Below the pieces are notes generated by a model. The model saw nothing but the letters and a program-made list of their open reading frames with translations, made no database searches and was not told the origin of the DNA. The position numbers and the translations under genes were made by a program. Positions 17,589 through 26,615 of a stretch of DNA of 33,192 bases are shown here, one piece after another; position 1 is the stretch's first letter; every line of letters starts with the position of its first letter. The stretch spans positions 1 to 33,192 of the forward strand of contig JAJAYD010000158.1 in assembly GCA_026786345.1 (NCBI GenBank), read 5' to 3'. Source of the stretch: Chitinophagaceae bacterium (GTDB taxonomy: Bacteria > Bacteroidota > Bacteroidia > Chitinophagales > Chitinophagaceae).

Positions 17589-18770
17589 ATGAAACAAATT
17601 TTGATACTCTTAATATTACTGAATATTGTTTTTAACAGCTATGGCCAGCAATACAGAAAACTCCACATGCAAAGTATAGTTGTAGACAGTCATAATGATA
17701 TTATTACAGCTGCCTTCGAAAAAGGTGTCAGTTTCGATCAGGATTTAAAAGGCATAACCCACTCCGATCTTCAACGCCTGGCTGAAGGCGGTATAGACGT
17801 ACAGGTGTTTTCCATCTGGTGCGATGGTTTGCAAAAAAATCCCTTTGCTTATGCCAACAGGCAAATTGATACACTGTATGCAGTAGCCGGCAGGAACACC
17901 AGCAAGATGGCCATTATTAGAACGCCCGATGATTTAGCCAGGGCAGTATCTCAACATAAGCTGGCAGCAATGATAGGAGTTGAAGGCGGACATATGATAG
18001 AAAACGATGTTGAAAAACTTGACTCATTGTTCAGGCGTGGCGCCCGGTACATGACCTTGACATGGAACAACTCTACACCTTGGGCAACCTCGGCAATGTA
18101 TGAAACGTTGGACACCCTGCAACTACAACCAAAGGGATTAAGCTATGCAGGAAAGGCTATTGTACGCCGAATGAATAAACTGGGAATGATGGTAGACCTG
18201 TCGCATGTAGGTGAAGCCACTTTTAGAGATGCTATTGCAGAAACAACAAAGCCTGTGATTGTATCACATAGTTGTGTTTATAAACTTTGCCCGGTTTTTC
18301 GCAATCTCAAAGACGACCAGATACTAGCCGTAGCAAAAAACAAAGGTGTGATACAGGTAAACTTTTTCTCCTTGTTTTTAGACAGCAATTATCAGCAAAA
18401 AAACAAAACCTTTCTGTTGGCACATACAGCCGAAAGAGACAGTTTATTGAAGCTAAACCCCGAACCTTACTTTGCCGACAATAAACTAGCTGAGAAATAT
18501 GCCAGCGAAGTTGACGCCTTAAAAGCACCATTATCGTTACTGATCGATCACATAGATTATATAGTGAAGCTGGCAGGTATTGATCATGTGGGATTGGGTT
18601 CCGACTTTGATGGTATACCCTCACCGCCGCAGCAGCTAAACGATGTTACCACTATGCCGCTTATTACAAAAGAGCTTTTGGCAAGAGGGTATAACAAAAA
18701 GGATATTAGAAAGATACTGGGTCAAAATTTTATAAGGGTGTTTACGCAAAACGCCGCCACAAAAAATTAG
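17589..18770 (+). CDS. Exported membrane dipeptidase (peptidase family M19)
   Basis: A 393-residue zinc dipeptidase of the renal dipeptidase family, which hydrolyses dipeptides, including some with D-residues at the C-terminal position. The N-terminal signal peptide (1-19, ending NSYGQ) puts it in the periplasm or envelope. All metal ligands are visible: His35 and Asp37 in DSHND, bridging Glu132 in GVEGGH, His206 in LSHVGE, His227 in SHS, and catalytic Asp339 in GLGSDFDG. Arg238 (VFRN) matches the substrate carboxylate contact. Length is normal. It is preceded by a hairpin leader and faces a second M19-like gene with 3 bp between stops. It may recycle peptidoglycan or food peptides. Confidence 0.95.
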   Translation: MKQILILLILLNIVFNSYGQQYRKLHMQSIVVDSHNDIITAAFEKGVSFDQDLKGITHSDLQRLAEGGIDVQVFSIWCDGLQKNPFAYANRQIDTLYAVAGRNTSKMAIIRTPDDLARAVSQHKLAAMIGVEGGHMIENDVEKLDSLFRRGARYMTLTWNNSTPWATSAMYETLDTLQLQPKGLSYAGKAIVRRMNKLGMMVDLSHVGEATFRDAIAETTKPVIVSHSCVYKLCPVFRNLKDDQILAVAKNKGVIQVNFFSLFLDSNYQQKNKTFLLAHTAERDSLLKLNPEPYFADNKLAEKYASEVDALKAPLSLLIDHIDYIVKLAGIDHVGLGSDFDGIPSPPQQLNDVTTMPLITKELLARGYNKKDIRKILGQNFIRVFTQNAATKN

Positions 18771-18773
18771 GAG

Positions 18774-20222
18774 TTAAATAAACCATCGCCTAAAAAAGTC
18801 CATAGCATTGGTTGAGAAAATACGGTTAACAATTTCAGCAGCGCTCAGCTGGTTAAAAGTCTTAAGCCTTGTTTTACCAATCCCATCCATGTAGTTGAAT
18901 GCATATCGCTCAAGATAATCCTGCAATTGCTCCAAAGCTTCGGCTGTCAAAAACCCATTCAGTGGATCGATAATGCCATCAAAGTCACTGCCTATAGCTA
19001 TGCAGTCCCATGCAAACAGGTTATTGCTGTCAAGCAGTTCGGCAATATGCTGCACCTGGTTCCATAACAACGCGGCACGGTAATGCCTTATCTTATTTAA
19101 AAAGAAAGCATGCTTTGTATTCTTAAGTGTAGCCTGGCTGGCAATTCTTCTTTCGTCCAATTGCAAACCAAAAATGCCTTTTGTTTTTGCAACAATCAAA
19201 ATTTCATTGTCGTAAAAATTAATGTCCCTATCCAACAACCTCGGCGCTGTGTCCATATTATCCTGCACTGGTTCTTTTGCTGAACGGAGACCATTGGCAG
19301 CACCATGGCTTACAATCACCGGTATCTGTTCCGAGGTAAATTCCGACTCCAATATTTTAAAATACTCGCTACGGCTGGTAACGCTCATGTGTTTTATATC
19401 AATATAAATGCGTTGGCCATTGGTATTGTCGAGCAGTTGTTTAATAACTTTTTCACCCAATAGTGTAATGCCTTTATCAAGCCCCATGCTTTGGTCCGAC
19501 ACATTGCTTACAATACCAAACAAGCTACGTGCATGACCACACAACTGGTTATAAAAATGATGAGCGGGTGTTACAAATAATGGTCGTGGCTGCCAATTTT
19601 TTAACATAGCCACGTTTTGCAGGATGGCCGTTTCATCAGCATCCTTATTAAGATCGTAGTGAGTATGGAGGGCGTGCATGCCTTCAATGGTCATAATAAA
19701 AAAGACGGTGTGATCGTCTGGATTTTCCGCAGCAAGGTGCTGCTCAATTTCCTGGAAATTGTGAGCAAGGCGATAGGTGCAATTGCCAACCTCGGTTTGA
19801 ACTACTACACCATCAAGCTGTTTGTAAAATGCCATTTCCCGTTCCAGGTCTTCAAAGTAGTTGGTAATACCCTGCACATAATCAACCCGGGCTTTACTTA
19901 CGCAGGTTATAAAGTTGTTACTAAGGTCACTTTTTAACTGGGTGCCTAATTTGTTGTTGAAAAAACCTTTTTCAACCGGGTAAAGCGATGCGCATGCAAT
20001 GCGTGTTTTGGCATAGGTAAGTGTAGTACAATCGGACTGCGTAAACTTACAAATGCCAGCCAGCGATTGCAAGCCTTTTTCAAGCGTGCCTGGAGAATCG
20101 TAAAACCAAATGCTGTTTCTTTGTTTTCGGTTAGTGGAGTTTTGCCCCACCGGACTGCTTTTAAAGCTTTGGCCGTAGGGTTTAATAGAAGGATGGCAAT
20201 GAAGATCGATAAAAGTTTGCAT
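18774..20222 (-). CDS. M19-like metallohydrolase, divergent, cytoplasmic
   Basis: A protein of 482 residues from the ATG at 20222, or 499 from an upstream in-frame ATG at 20273. I prefer the shorter form because the catalytic strand (FIDLHCHP) begins right after it and the extension is not a signal peptide. Numbering from the longer form: His25 and His27 in LHCH, Glu197 in TIEGMH, His295 in DIKHMS, His323 in VSHGAANG, Asp430 in AIGSDFDGI. The layout follows M19 dipeptidases, but the first motif is HxH as in general amidohydrolases rather than HxD, and there are about 100 extra residues between the first strand and the Glu motif. Substrate unknown. It converges on the exported M19 gene. Confidence 0.85.
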   Translation of the reverse strand: MQTFIDLHCHPSIKPYGQSFKSSPVGQNSTNRKQRNSIWFYDSPGTLEKGLQSLAGICKFTQSDCTTLTYAKTRIACASLYPVEKGFFNNKLGTQLKSDLSNNFITCVSKARVDYVQGITNYFEDLEREMAFYKQLDGVVVQTEVGNCTYRLAHNFQEIEQHLAAENPDDHTVFFIMTIEGMHALHTHYDLNKDADETAILQNVAMLKNWQPRPLFVTPAHHFYNQLCGHARSLFGIVSNVSDQSMGLDKGITLLGEKVIKQLLDNTNGQRIYIDIKHMSVTSRSEYFKILESEFTSEQIPVIVSHGAANGLRSAKEPVQDNMDTAPRLLDRDINFYDNEILIVAKTKGIFGLQLDERRIASQATLKNTKHAFFLNKIRHYRAALLWNQVQHIAELLDSNNLFAWDCIAIGSDFDGIIDPLNGFLTAEALEQLQDYLERYAFNYMDGIGKTRLKTFNQLSAAEIVNRIFSTNAMDFFRRWFI

Positions 20223-20482
20223 GGTAAGGAGATTTAGTAGTGGTAAGCGCTGATAAAAGTTGACATTTTTCACGAGTAAAGCAACTGCGAATTAAATTTG
20301 CGGATAATTTTAATGCAGCGAATTAGGTTGATCATCATATCAACATTTGCTTTTTGGAAATCTTCGTGAACCAAAATAAAAGCTGGCTTTATAACCCAAA
20401 TACTAATGTTGCATGTTGATTTGCTTGTGCTAATACAATAACTTCTCCTTTTTAAAAAGCCGACGCGACTAAACCCTTTACC

Positions 20483-20938
20483 ATGATTAAAAATATTTTT
20501 GATTTGTCTGTAGTCAATGAGATTATTGACCGCACCAACCGCTTAACTACCGACACCAAACCATTATGGGGCAAAATGAGTGTTTCTCAAATGTTGGCGC
20601 ACTGTAATGTAACCTATGAAATGGTTTACGACAACAATCACCCGAAGCCTAATGCTTTTATGAAATTTATTTTAAAATTATTGGTGAAAAATAAAGTGGT
20701 TGGCGAAAAGCCCTATGGGCATAACCTTAGAACGGCTCCTTCGTTTTTAATTAAAGACGAAAAGGAGTTTGAAAAAGAAAAGTCCACGCTGATAGCATAC
20801 ATTAGGAAGACCCAACAGTTGGGTGCTGCCCATTTCAACGGTAAGGAGTCTTACTCGTTTGGAAAACTTGCACAACAGGAATGGACTAACATGTTTTATA
20901 AACACCTCGATCACCACCTGAACCAGTTTGGTGTATAG
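20483..20938 (+). CDS. DUF1569 (DinB-like) protein
   Basis: A 151-residue cytoplasmic protein of the DUF1569 family, a DinB/YfiT-like four-helix bundle. Visible hallmarks are the N-terminal LWGKMSVSQMLAHC segment with His40 and the C-terminal HLDHHLNQFGV with His141, His144 and His145; such histidines bind a metal in DinB-like folds. DinB-like proteins often act as thiol-dependent transferases, but no activity is known for DUF1569. It is a single gene, with 209 bp upstream and over 600 bp without a gene downstream. A decayed second copy of its 3' end lies at 29398-29480. Confidence 0.9.
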   Translation: MIKNIFDLSVVNEIIDRTNRLTTDTKPLWGKMSVSQMLAHCNVTYEMVYDNNHPKPNAFMKFILKLLVKNKVVGEKPYGHNLRTAPSFLIKDEKEFEKEKSTLIAYIRKTQQLGAAHFNGKESYSFGKLAQQEWTNMFYKHLDHHLNQFGV

Positions 20939-21588
20939 TAACTCCAATAGCCATTACAAAACAAAATCACAGGCCTGAAATTTTTTTCTTTTACAGGTTC
21001 ACATTGTCAGTTAAAAAAAGGACCGTATTAGGATAACCTTTTATTCTACAACACCAGTAATAACAGCAAAGACTGTTACCTTCTCTGCTACAAAGACCCT
21101 TTGATAAGTGGGTGACCTTTAATTTGTATTCCCTGCTAGCGCTTCAATTTCGTTTGGTGTCTCAAAAGGGTCAAAACAGGTATCACAACATTCCGCCGTG
21201 CAACGGATAATACCGCCTGGGCAGTAAGTGTGTAGAAAATAATTCGCTATCTAATATTTCTCCATTGCAACAATTACTCTTGATTTTTAATCAAAAAACA
21301 AAGTATTCCAACAACACTATACTTACGCCTGGTGGCCTGGTTTTTTACATATTACACCAGGGATAAAGATTATGCGTTGCAAAGTCATCGCTGTTTGTGT
21401 TAATACAATCATTCTTTTTTCATACGATTACCTGGAAATTGAACTAATAATAACCCAATATTCTACATTAATCCCTCACAGTAGCGGCAGCTTGTATCAA
21501 ACATAAATAATGATTTGTGAACATAATTTTCTGCAAGGTGGCATCTTATTAATAATGGTAGACGAAATATAGACGTTTGAAAAAAACA
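20939..21588. other. 650-bp gap with a possible small decayed frame
   Basis: No supported gene. On the minus strand an open frame (21119-21250) encodes a cysteine-rich C-terminal segment with ECCDTCFDPFETPNE, but no start codon follows the TAG at 21251-21253; four codons earlier there is an ATG (21263-21265). An inverted repeat CCTGGTG/CACCAGG lies at 21328-21361. No promoter can be fixed for the large gene that follows. Confidence 0.35.
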
Positions 21589-24500
21589 ATGTTAGGCGAG
21601 ACTGAGAAATGGGCTTCGATTAAGGATACAAATGCCAGATCGGTCAGGTCGATTTGGGTATTTCTGTTTTCAACCTTTATGATGATTTTTCTCGCCTCTG
21701 TTAGGTGCGATGCACAATTATCCCCCGATTTTAAAGCCGATACGTCCGCCGGGTGTACTCCACTCATTGTCCAGTTTCACGACCTGTCAACAGGCACGCC
21801 TACCAAATGGTTTTGGGATTTGGGCAACGGTATAACCTCCACCAGCCAACATCCTACAACCTTTTATTTTGAACCAGGTAAGTATACCATCAGCCTTACG
21901 GTAACCAACGAAAGTGGTAGTAAAACAATTACCAGGCAGCAATATTTAACGGCGTATGGTGTTCCGAATGTAAATTTTATAGCTACAACCGATACGGTTG
22001 GTTGTGTTCCGTTCACAGCCCGCTTCAAGGATTTGTCAGACCCGGTGTCGGGCTCGGTTGCAGCCGTGGAGTGGGATTATGGTGACGGCAATTTTTCTAA
22101 AGACAGAAACGGTGAGCACACCTACGGGGTAGCCGGAAATTTTACAGTTTTACTTCGGGTAACAAATTCTTACGGTTGCAGCCAGGTTAAAGGAAGGCCA
22201 TCGTACATAGAGGTAAAGGAAGGGGTTACCGCCAAATTTGGTATAACGGATACCTTCTTTTGCAGCCTGCCTGCAACTACCCAGTTTACCGATAGTTCTA
22301 CCGGTAGCCGGATTAGCACATACTTTTGGGATTTTGGCGACGGTACTAATGCAACCACCAGTAACCCGCAACACAGGTTTGGTAAAAGGGGAACGTTTAC
22401 CGTAACCCTTGCTGTAGCTAATGTAGCAGGTTGTACCGACACCTTTACCAGGCAAAGCGCAGTAGTTATCGGTACGGGCAATCCTCAGTTTTCATTTACC
22501 GATTCTGTCTGCCGGAAAGAACCCGTTACGTTCACCAATCAGTCTGTACCCTTGCCCGTACAATCGTTATGGAGCTTTGGCGATGGAACCGGAAGCACCG
22601 ATATGGACCCGCTGAAATCCTTCGCGACAGCAAAAACTTATACAGTTAAACTGGTTAATATTTATAACACATGCAATGACACGCTGGAGAAATCGATAAC
22701 CGTTGTAGGCGGGCCATCTGCTGGTTTTTCCGAAAATAAACCTACCACCGCATGTTCGGCGCCATTGTCTGTTACTTTCAACAGTACAACGCAAAATATG
22801 CAATCTTACCTGTGGAAATTCGACGATTCAAGTTCCTCAACGCTGCCAAACCCTACCCATACTTTTACAAAACCAGGCTCCTATGATGTGTCTGTTACGG
22901 TTACTGCCGGTAACGGCTGTACAGATACATTGACCAAAAAGGGATTGGTCTACATTGGTCCGCCCGCCATCGAAAGCATTAAACAACTCCCCTTTAACAA
23001 CTGTGCGCCTGCTACTGTGCCTTTTGTTGCCAATATAAAAATACCCGAACCAATAGCTTCTTATTTATGGAACTTTGGCGATGGGTCTTCTTCTACACAG
23101 GCAACCCCCTCGCACAAGTATAACAATACGGGGGCCTATACAGTCAGCCTGACAGTAAAAACCATAAATGGATGTGTGGGTACTTATACTTTGCCGAATG
23201 CAGTGGTATTAAACACCAGACCTAAAGCATTGTTTACCGCACAACCAACCGTAGGTTGTGCACAGCAGGACATTAGTTTTAACAATACCTCTTTAGGCGA
23301 GATGACCAGCTGGCTTTGGGATTTTGGTGATGGAACAACATCCGACCAGCGCAACCCAATTCATCAATATTTAGATAGTGGTCATTTCTCCGTTAGCCTT
23401 ATAGTACGTAAAGATGCTTGTGCAGACTCGGTACAGCTATCCAACTTAATTCATATAACTCCTCCCGTGGCTAAATTTTCGAAGGAGTTTGATTGTAAAG
23501 CGCCGGGGGTAATAAACTTTAAAGATCAGTCAACCGGAGCGGCGGCATGGCGCTGGGATTTTGGAGATGGTACAAAATCAGTTGAAGCCAACCCGATTCA
23601 TCCATTTAAAGCTTCGGGTAATTACAAAGTGATGCTTGAAGTAACAAATGGAGCTTGCAGGCAAACTTTTTCTGAGCTGATAACTGTCATAAACGAAACG
23701 CCGCAAATAAAGGTAGCAGCAACGGAAATTTGCAAGAACACAAACATGCAGTTTACGGCGGTGGTTACCAACGAGAATTATATACAGTCGTACCAATGGC
23801 GTTTTGGCGATGGAGAAAATGTAACCACAGCAAAATCGGTAGTTGATTATACGTATACAAATGCTGCTTTTTACCAACCTCAACTTATTGTTACTGATTT
23901 AAATGGGTGCATGGATTCTGCCACTACATCACTACCCGTAAAAGTATATGGTCCTACCGCCCGTTTCGCTGCAGCGGGTGGTACCTGTCTTAATACCCCA
24001 CTTGTTTTTTCAGATAGTTCTTCAGCCTTTAAAGGCTATACTATTGTTAGCCGAAGCTGGAATTTTGACGATGGCACCGTATCTAACCAGGGTTTAGGAC
24101 AGGTAAATCATAATTACAGTAGCATTGGCCTATATATGCCAGTGCTTACTGTAACCGACAGCAGGGGCTGCACAGACAGTACTAAGGCAACCACCACGGT
24201 TTTAATAACGAACCCGGTTGCTTCTTTCAAAATATCAGACTCAACAATTTGTACAGGAAGTGCTATCACCTTCAGCAATGAAAGCAAAGGCATAGGCTTG
24301 CAATATGCATGGAACTTTGGCGATGGACAAACTGCCCGATCACCACAAGTTAATCACCAGTATAGCAGTCAGGGATCGTACAATATTTCTTTGGCGATTA
24401 CCGATACATTTGGCTGTCGCGATGTAATGTATAAGCCTATGGGCGTTACAATTGCCAATGTACGTGCTACCTTCAACATAAGCGATACTGCAAGCTCGTG

Positions 24501-26454
24501 TCCCCCGTTTAAGGTGGCCTTAAAAAACCAGTCAGCTAATTATTCATTTCTGCGTTGGAATTTTGATGATGGGGGTTTTTCGAATTTGGAAGCCCCGTTG
24601 CATTACTATATTATTCCAGGCATTTACCGGTTAACTTTAATAGCAAACGGATACGGAGGTTGCTCAGACACTGCCTATCAAAATATTGTTTTAAAAGGCC
24701 CGACAGGCGATTTTAAATACGATCCAAAAGATATATGCAATAGCGGAAAAGTTAACTTCCAGGCTAAGTCATCAAGCAGAACGTTTTTAATTTGGGATTA
24801 TGGAAATGGAAATACTTTTAAAACAACAGACTCTTTAATTTCCTATAATTATAACGATCCCGGCAAGTATGTACCCAAATTGTTGTTGGTAGACCAGTCC
24901 GGCTGCCAGGTACCTATCGTTGGAAAAGATACCATTTCAATAATTTCTGTTGATGCAAAACTTGCCACCGTAGAAATGCTGTATTGCGATTCGGCCACTG
25001 TGTATTTCGCCGATTCAAGCCAGGTATTGTATGATGAAGTTGAAAAGTATACCTGGAATTACGGAGACGGAATAATTGAAACCACCACATCGGAACCGCA
25101 ACATACCTATACCCGGCCGGGTAATTACAGGGTAAGCCTGAAGCTGGAGACAACAAAAGGGTGCAGCGATACTGTAAGTCTACCTGCAATGCTTAGGGTA
25201 GTTCAAAGTCCGGCAATTTCTATTCAGGCAAAAAACAGCGTATGCATTAACGAGCCTATCTTATTTAGAGGGTTGCTTTCAGCACCAGACACCTCAGCTA
25301 TTAACTGGAATTGGGTGTTTGGTAATAGTCGTACGGTAAACGTGCAAAATCCAGGCGCACAGGTTTTTAGTGCACCGGGTGTGCAGACGGTTACGGCTTT
25401 GGCAACCAATAGCAGCGGATGTACTGCGTTGCTAAACTTTCCCCTACAGGTAAATGCATTACCCGTTGTTAACGCCGGCAACGATACCACCATTTGTTTG
25501 CAGACAGGCATAACGCTACGCCCTACGGGTGCAGAACAGTATGTGTGGACTGCAAATGCTACTTTAAGTTGTACAAACTGCACCAATTCTGTAGCTAAGC
25601 CTACAGGTAAAACGGGCTATAGTTTGGTGGGTACATCGCGGGATGGATGCCGCAATACCGATACAATCAATATTGATATTATTAAGCCATTTAAAATAAC
25701 CACCCGGCGTTTCGATACTCTTTGTATAGGTAGATCGGTAGTATTGTCTGCTGCGGGCACCGACCGTTTTACCTGGACACCTTCGCAGGGATTAAATAAT
25801 GCGGCCATAGCCAACCCGGTTGCTACACCTTTACAAACCACTACATACCAGGTGGTGGCTACCGATAGTCAGAATTGTTTTGTTGATACCGGCTTCGTAA
25901 CGGTAAGTGTATACCCGATACCCAGGGTTAATGTTACAGAAGAAAATGTTACTCTAAACATTGGGTCGAAAGTGCCGTTGCATTCTACCAGTTCAAGCGA
26001 TGTTAACAGGTGGAAATGGATCCCGTATGCAGGGCTTAGCTGCACCAACTGTGCTGAACCTATAGCTGGTCCCCGTAATACTACTACGTATACTGTTGAA
26101 GCCACAAACCAGGGGGGTTGTAAAAGCAGGGACCAGGTAACCGTTACCGTTATTTGCAACAATGCCAATGTGTTTGTTCCCAACACGTTTTCTCCCAACA
26201 ACGATGGTATGAATGACCTGTTTTTTCCGCGGGGAAAGGGAGTGGCACATATAAAATCGTTTACGGTATTTAATAGGTGGGGTGCTGTTATTTTTCAAAA
26301 AAACAACTTCGATATTAATGATGCGCAGGCCGGTTGGGATGGTACTTTTAACGGTACAATGGTTGGTCCTGATGTATACATGTATAACCTTGACGTGGTT
26401 TGCGACAACAGCGAAATCTTCAATATAAAAGGGAACATTACACTTATCCGATAA
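21589..26454 (+). CDS. Giant PKD-repeat surface protein with gliding-type (type B) T9SS C-terminal domain
   Basis: About 1621 residues from the ATG at 21589; an in-frame TTG at 21577 would add four. A charged N-region of about 21 residues precedes the hydrophobic signal core (WVFLFSTFMMIFLA), with cleavage near DAQ. Then come roughly 15 consecutive PKD-type Ig domains of about 80-90 residues. Most carry the W-x-F-G-D-G signature (WDFGDGT, WNFGDGS, WRFGDGE and variants such as WNFDDGG, WDYGNGN), and most have a Cys near each domain start and a GC-[TSR]D turn. Three further Ig-like repeats (about 1290-1530) contain SCTNCT/SCTNCA pairs and TTTYxVxAT. The last 95 residues are the CHU_C/gliding-associated sorting domain (VFVPNTFSPNNDGMND...FNRWG...GWDGTFNG). 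It is probably an adhesin or surface filament secreted by the T9SS. Confidence 0.93.
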   Translation: MLGETEKWASIKDTNARSVRSIWVFLFSTFMMIFLASVRCDAQLSPDFKADTSAGCTPLIVQFHDLSTGTPTKWFWDLGNGITSTSQHPTTFYFEPGKYTISLTVTNESGSKTITRQQYLTAYGVPNVNFIATTDTVGCVPFTARFKDLSDPVSGSVAAVEWDYGDGNFSKDRNGEHTYGVAGNFTVLLRVTNSYGCSQVKGRPSYIEVKEGVTAKFGITDTFFCSLPATTQFTDSSTGSRISTYFWDFGDGTNATTSNPQHRFGKRGTFTVTLAVANVAGCTDTFTRQSAVVIGTGNPQFSFTDSVCRKEPVTFTNQSVPLPVQSLWSFGDGTGSTDMDPLKSFATAKTYTVKLVNIYNTCNDTLEKSITVVGGPSAGFSENKPTTACSAPLSVTFNSTTQNMQSYLWKFDDSSSSTLPNPTHTFTKPGSYDVSVTVTAGNGCTDTLTKKGLVYIGPPAIESIKQLPFNNCAPATVPFVANIKIPEPIASYLWNFGDGSSSTQATPSHKYNNTGAYTVSLTVKTINGCVGTYTLPNAVVLNTRPKALFTAQPTVGCAQQDISFNNTSLGEMTSWLWDFGDGTTSDQRNPIHQYLDSGHFSVSLIVRKDACADSVQLSNLIHITPPVAKFSKEFDCKAPGVINFKDQSTGAAAWRWDFGDGTKSVEANPIHPFKASGNYKVMLEVTNGACRQTFSELITVINETPQIKVAATEICKNTNMQFTAVVTNENYIQSYQWRFGDGENVTTAKSVVDYTYTNAAFYQPQLIVTDLNGCMDSATTSLPVKVYGPTARFAAAGGTCLNTPLVFSDSSSAFKGYTIVSRSWNFDDGTVSNQGLGQVNHNYSSIGLYMPVLTVTDSRGCTDSTKATTTVLITNPVASFKISDSTICTGSAITFSNESKGIGLQYAWNFGDGQTARSPQVNHQYSSQGSYNISLAITDTFGCRDVMYKPMGVTIANVRATFNISDTASSCPPFKVALKNQSANYSFLRWNFDDGGFSNLEAPLHYYIIPGIYRLTLIANGYGGCSDTAYQNIVLKGPTGDFKYDPKDICNSGKVNFQAKSSSRTFLIWDYGNGNTFKTTDSLISYNYNDPGKYVPKLLLVDQSGCQVPIVGKDTISIISVDAKLATVEMLYCDSATVYFADSSQVLYDEVEKYTWNYGDGIIETTTSEPQHTYTRPGNYRVSLKLETTKGCSDTVSLPAMLRVVQSPAISIQAKNSVCINEPILFRGLLSAPDTSAINWNWVFGNSRTVNVQNPGAQVFSAPGVQTVTALATNSSGCTALLNFPLQVNALPVVNAGNDTTICLQTGITLRPTGAEQYVWTANATLSCTNCTNSVAKPTGKTGYSLVGTSRDGCRNTDTINIDIIKPFKITTRRFDTLCIGRSVVLSAAGTDRFTWTPSQGLNNAAIANPVATPLQTTTYQVVATDSQNCFVDTGFVTVSVYPIPRVNVTEENVTLNIGSKVPLHSTSSSDVNRWKWIPYAGLSCTNCAEPIAGPRNTTTYTVEATNQGGCKSRDQVTVTVICNNANVFVPNTFSPNNDGMNDLFFPRGKGVAHIKSFTVFNRWGAVIFQKNNFDINDAQAGWDGTFNGTMVGPDVYMYNLDVVCDNSEIFNIKGNITLIR

Positions 26455-26541
26455 ATTAGAAACCAACATTGCCGTTGGCACATACTGGTCAAATAAGAGG
26501 AGGATTTGAAGTGTACAAAACACGTTAGTTAGAACATGCCA

Positions 26542-26615
26542 GTATCCGTAGCTCAGTTGATTAGCGTACCTCCCTGACACGAAAGGGGTCATTGGTTCAA
26601 ATCCGGTCGGGTTCA
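26542..26615 (+). tRNA. Degenerate tRNA-Val (GAC), possibly a pseudogene
   Basis: A 74-nt cloverleaf can be drawn. Acceptor arms GTATCCG and CGGGTTC pair at 6 of 7 positions; TA linker; D arm starting GCTCAGTTGATTA; anticodon loop CTGACAC (26574-26580) with anticodon GAC; T arm ATTGG-TTCAAAT-CCGGT. Two arms are damaged. The 3' strand of the anticodon stem is GAAAG opposite CCTCC, leaving two mismatches where GGAGG would be expected, and the D-stem 3' strand is about 2 nt short (TTAGCG for TTAGAGCG). CCA is not encoded. It may be a decayed copy of a functional tRNA-Val located elsewhere. Confidence 0.6.

Noticed and set aside
21328-21361. Inverted repeat CCTGGTG/CACCAGG with a 20-nt loop
   Set aside because: Short arms, a long loop and no nearby gene orientation that would make it a terminator.
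26462-26478. Small hairpin CCAAC/GTTGG just after the PKD gene
   Set aside because: Only 5 bp and no T-run, so not a supported terminator.
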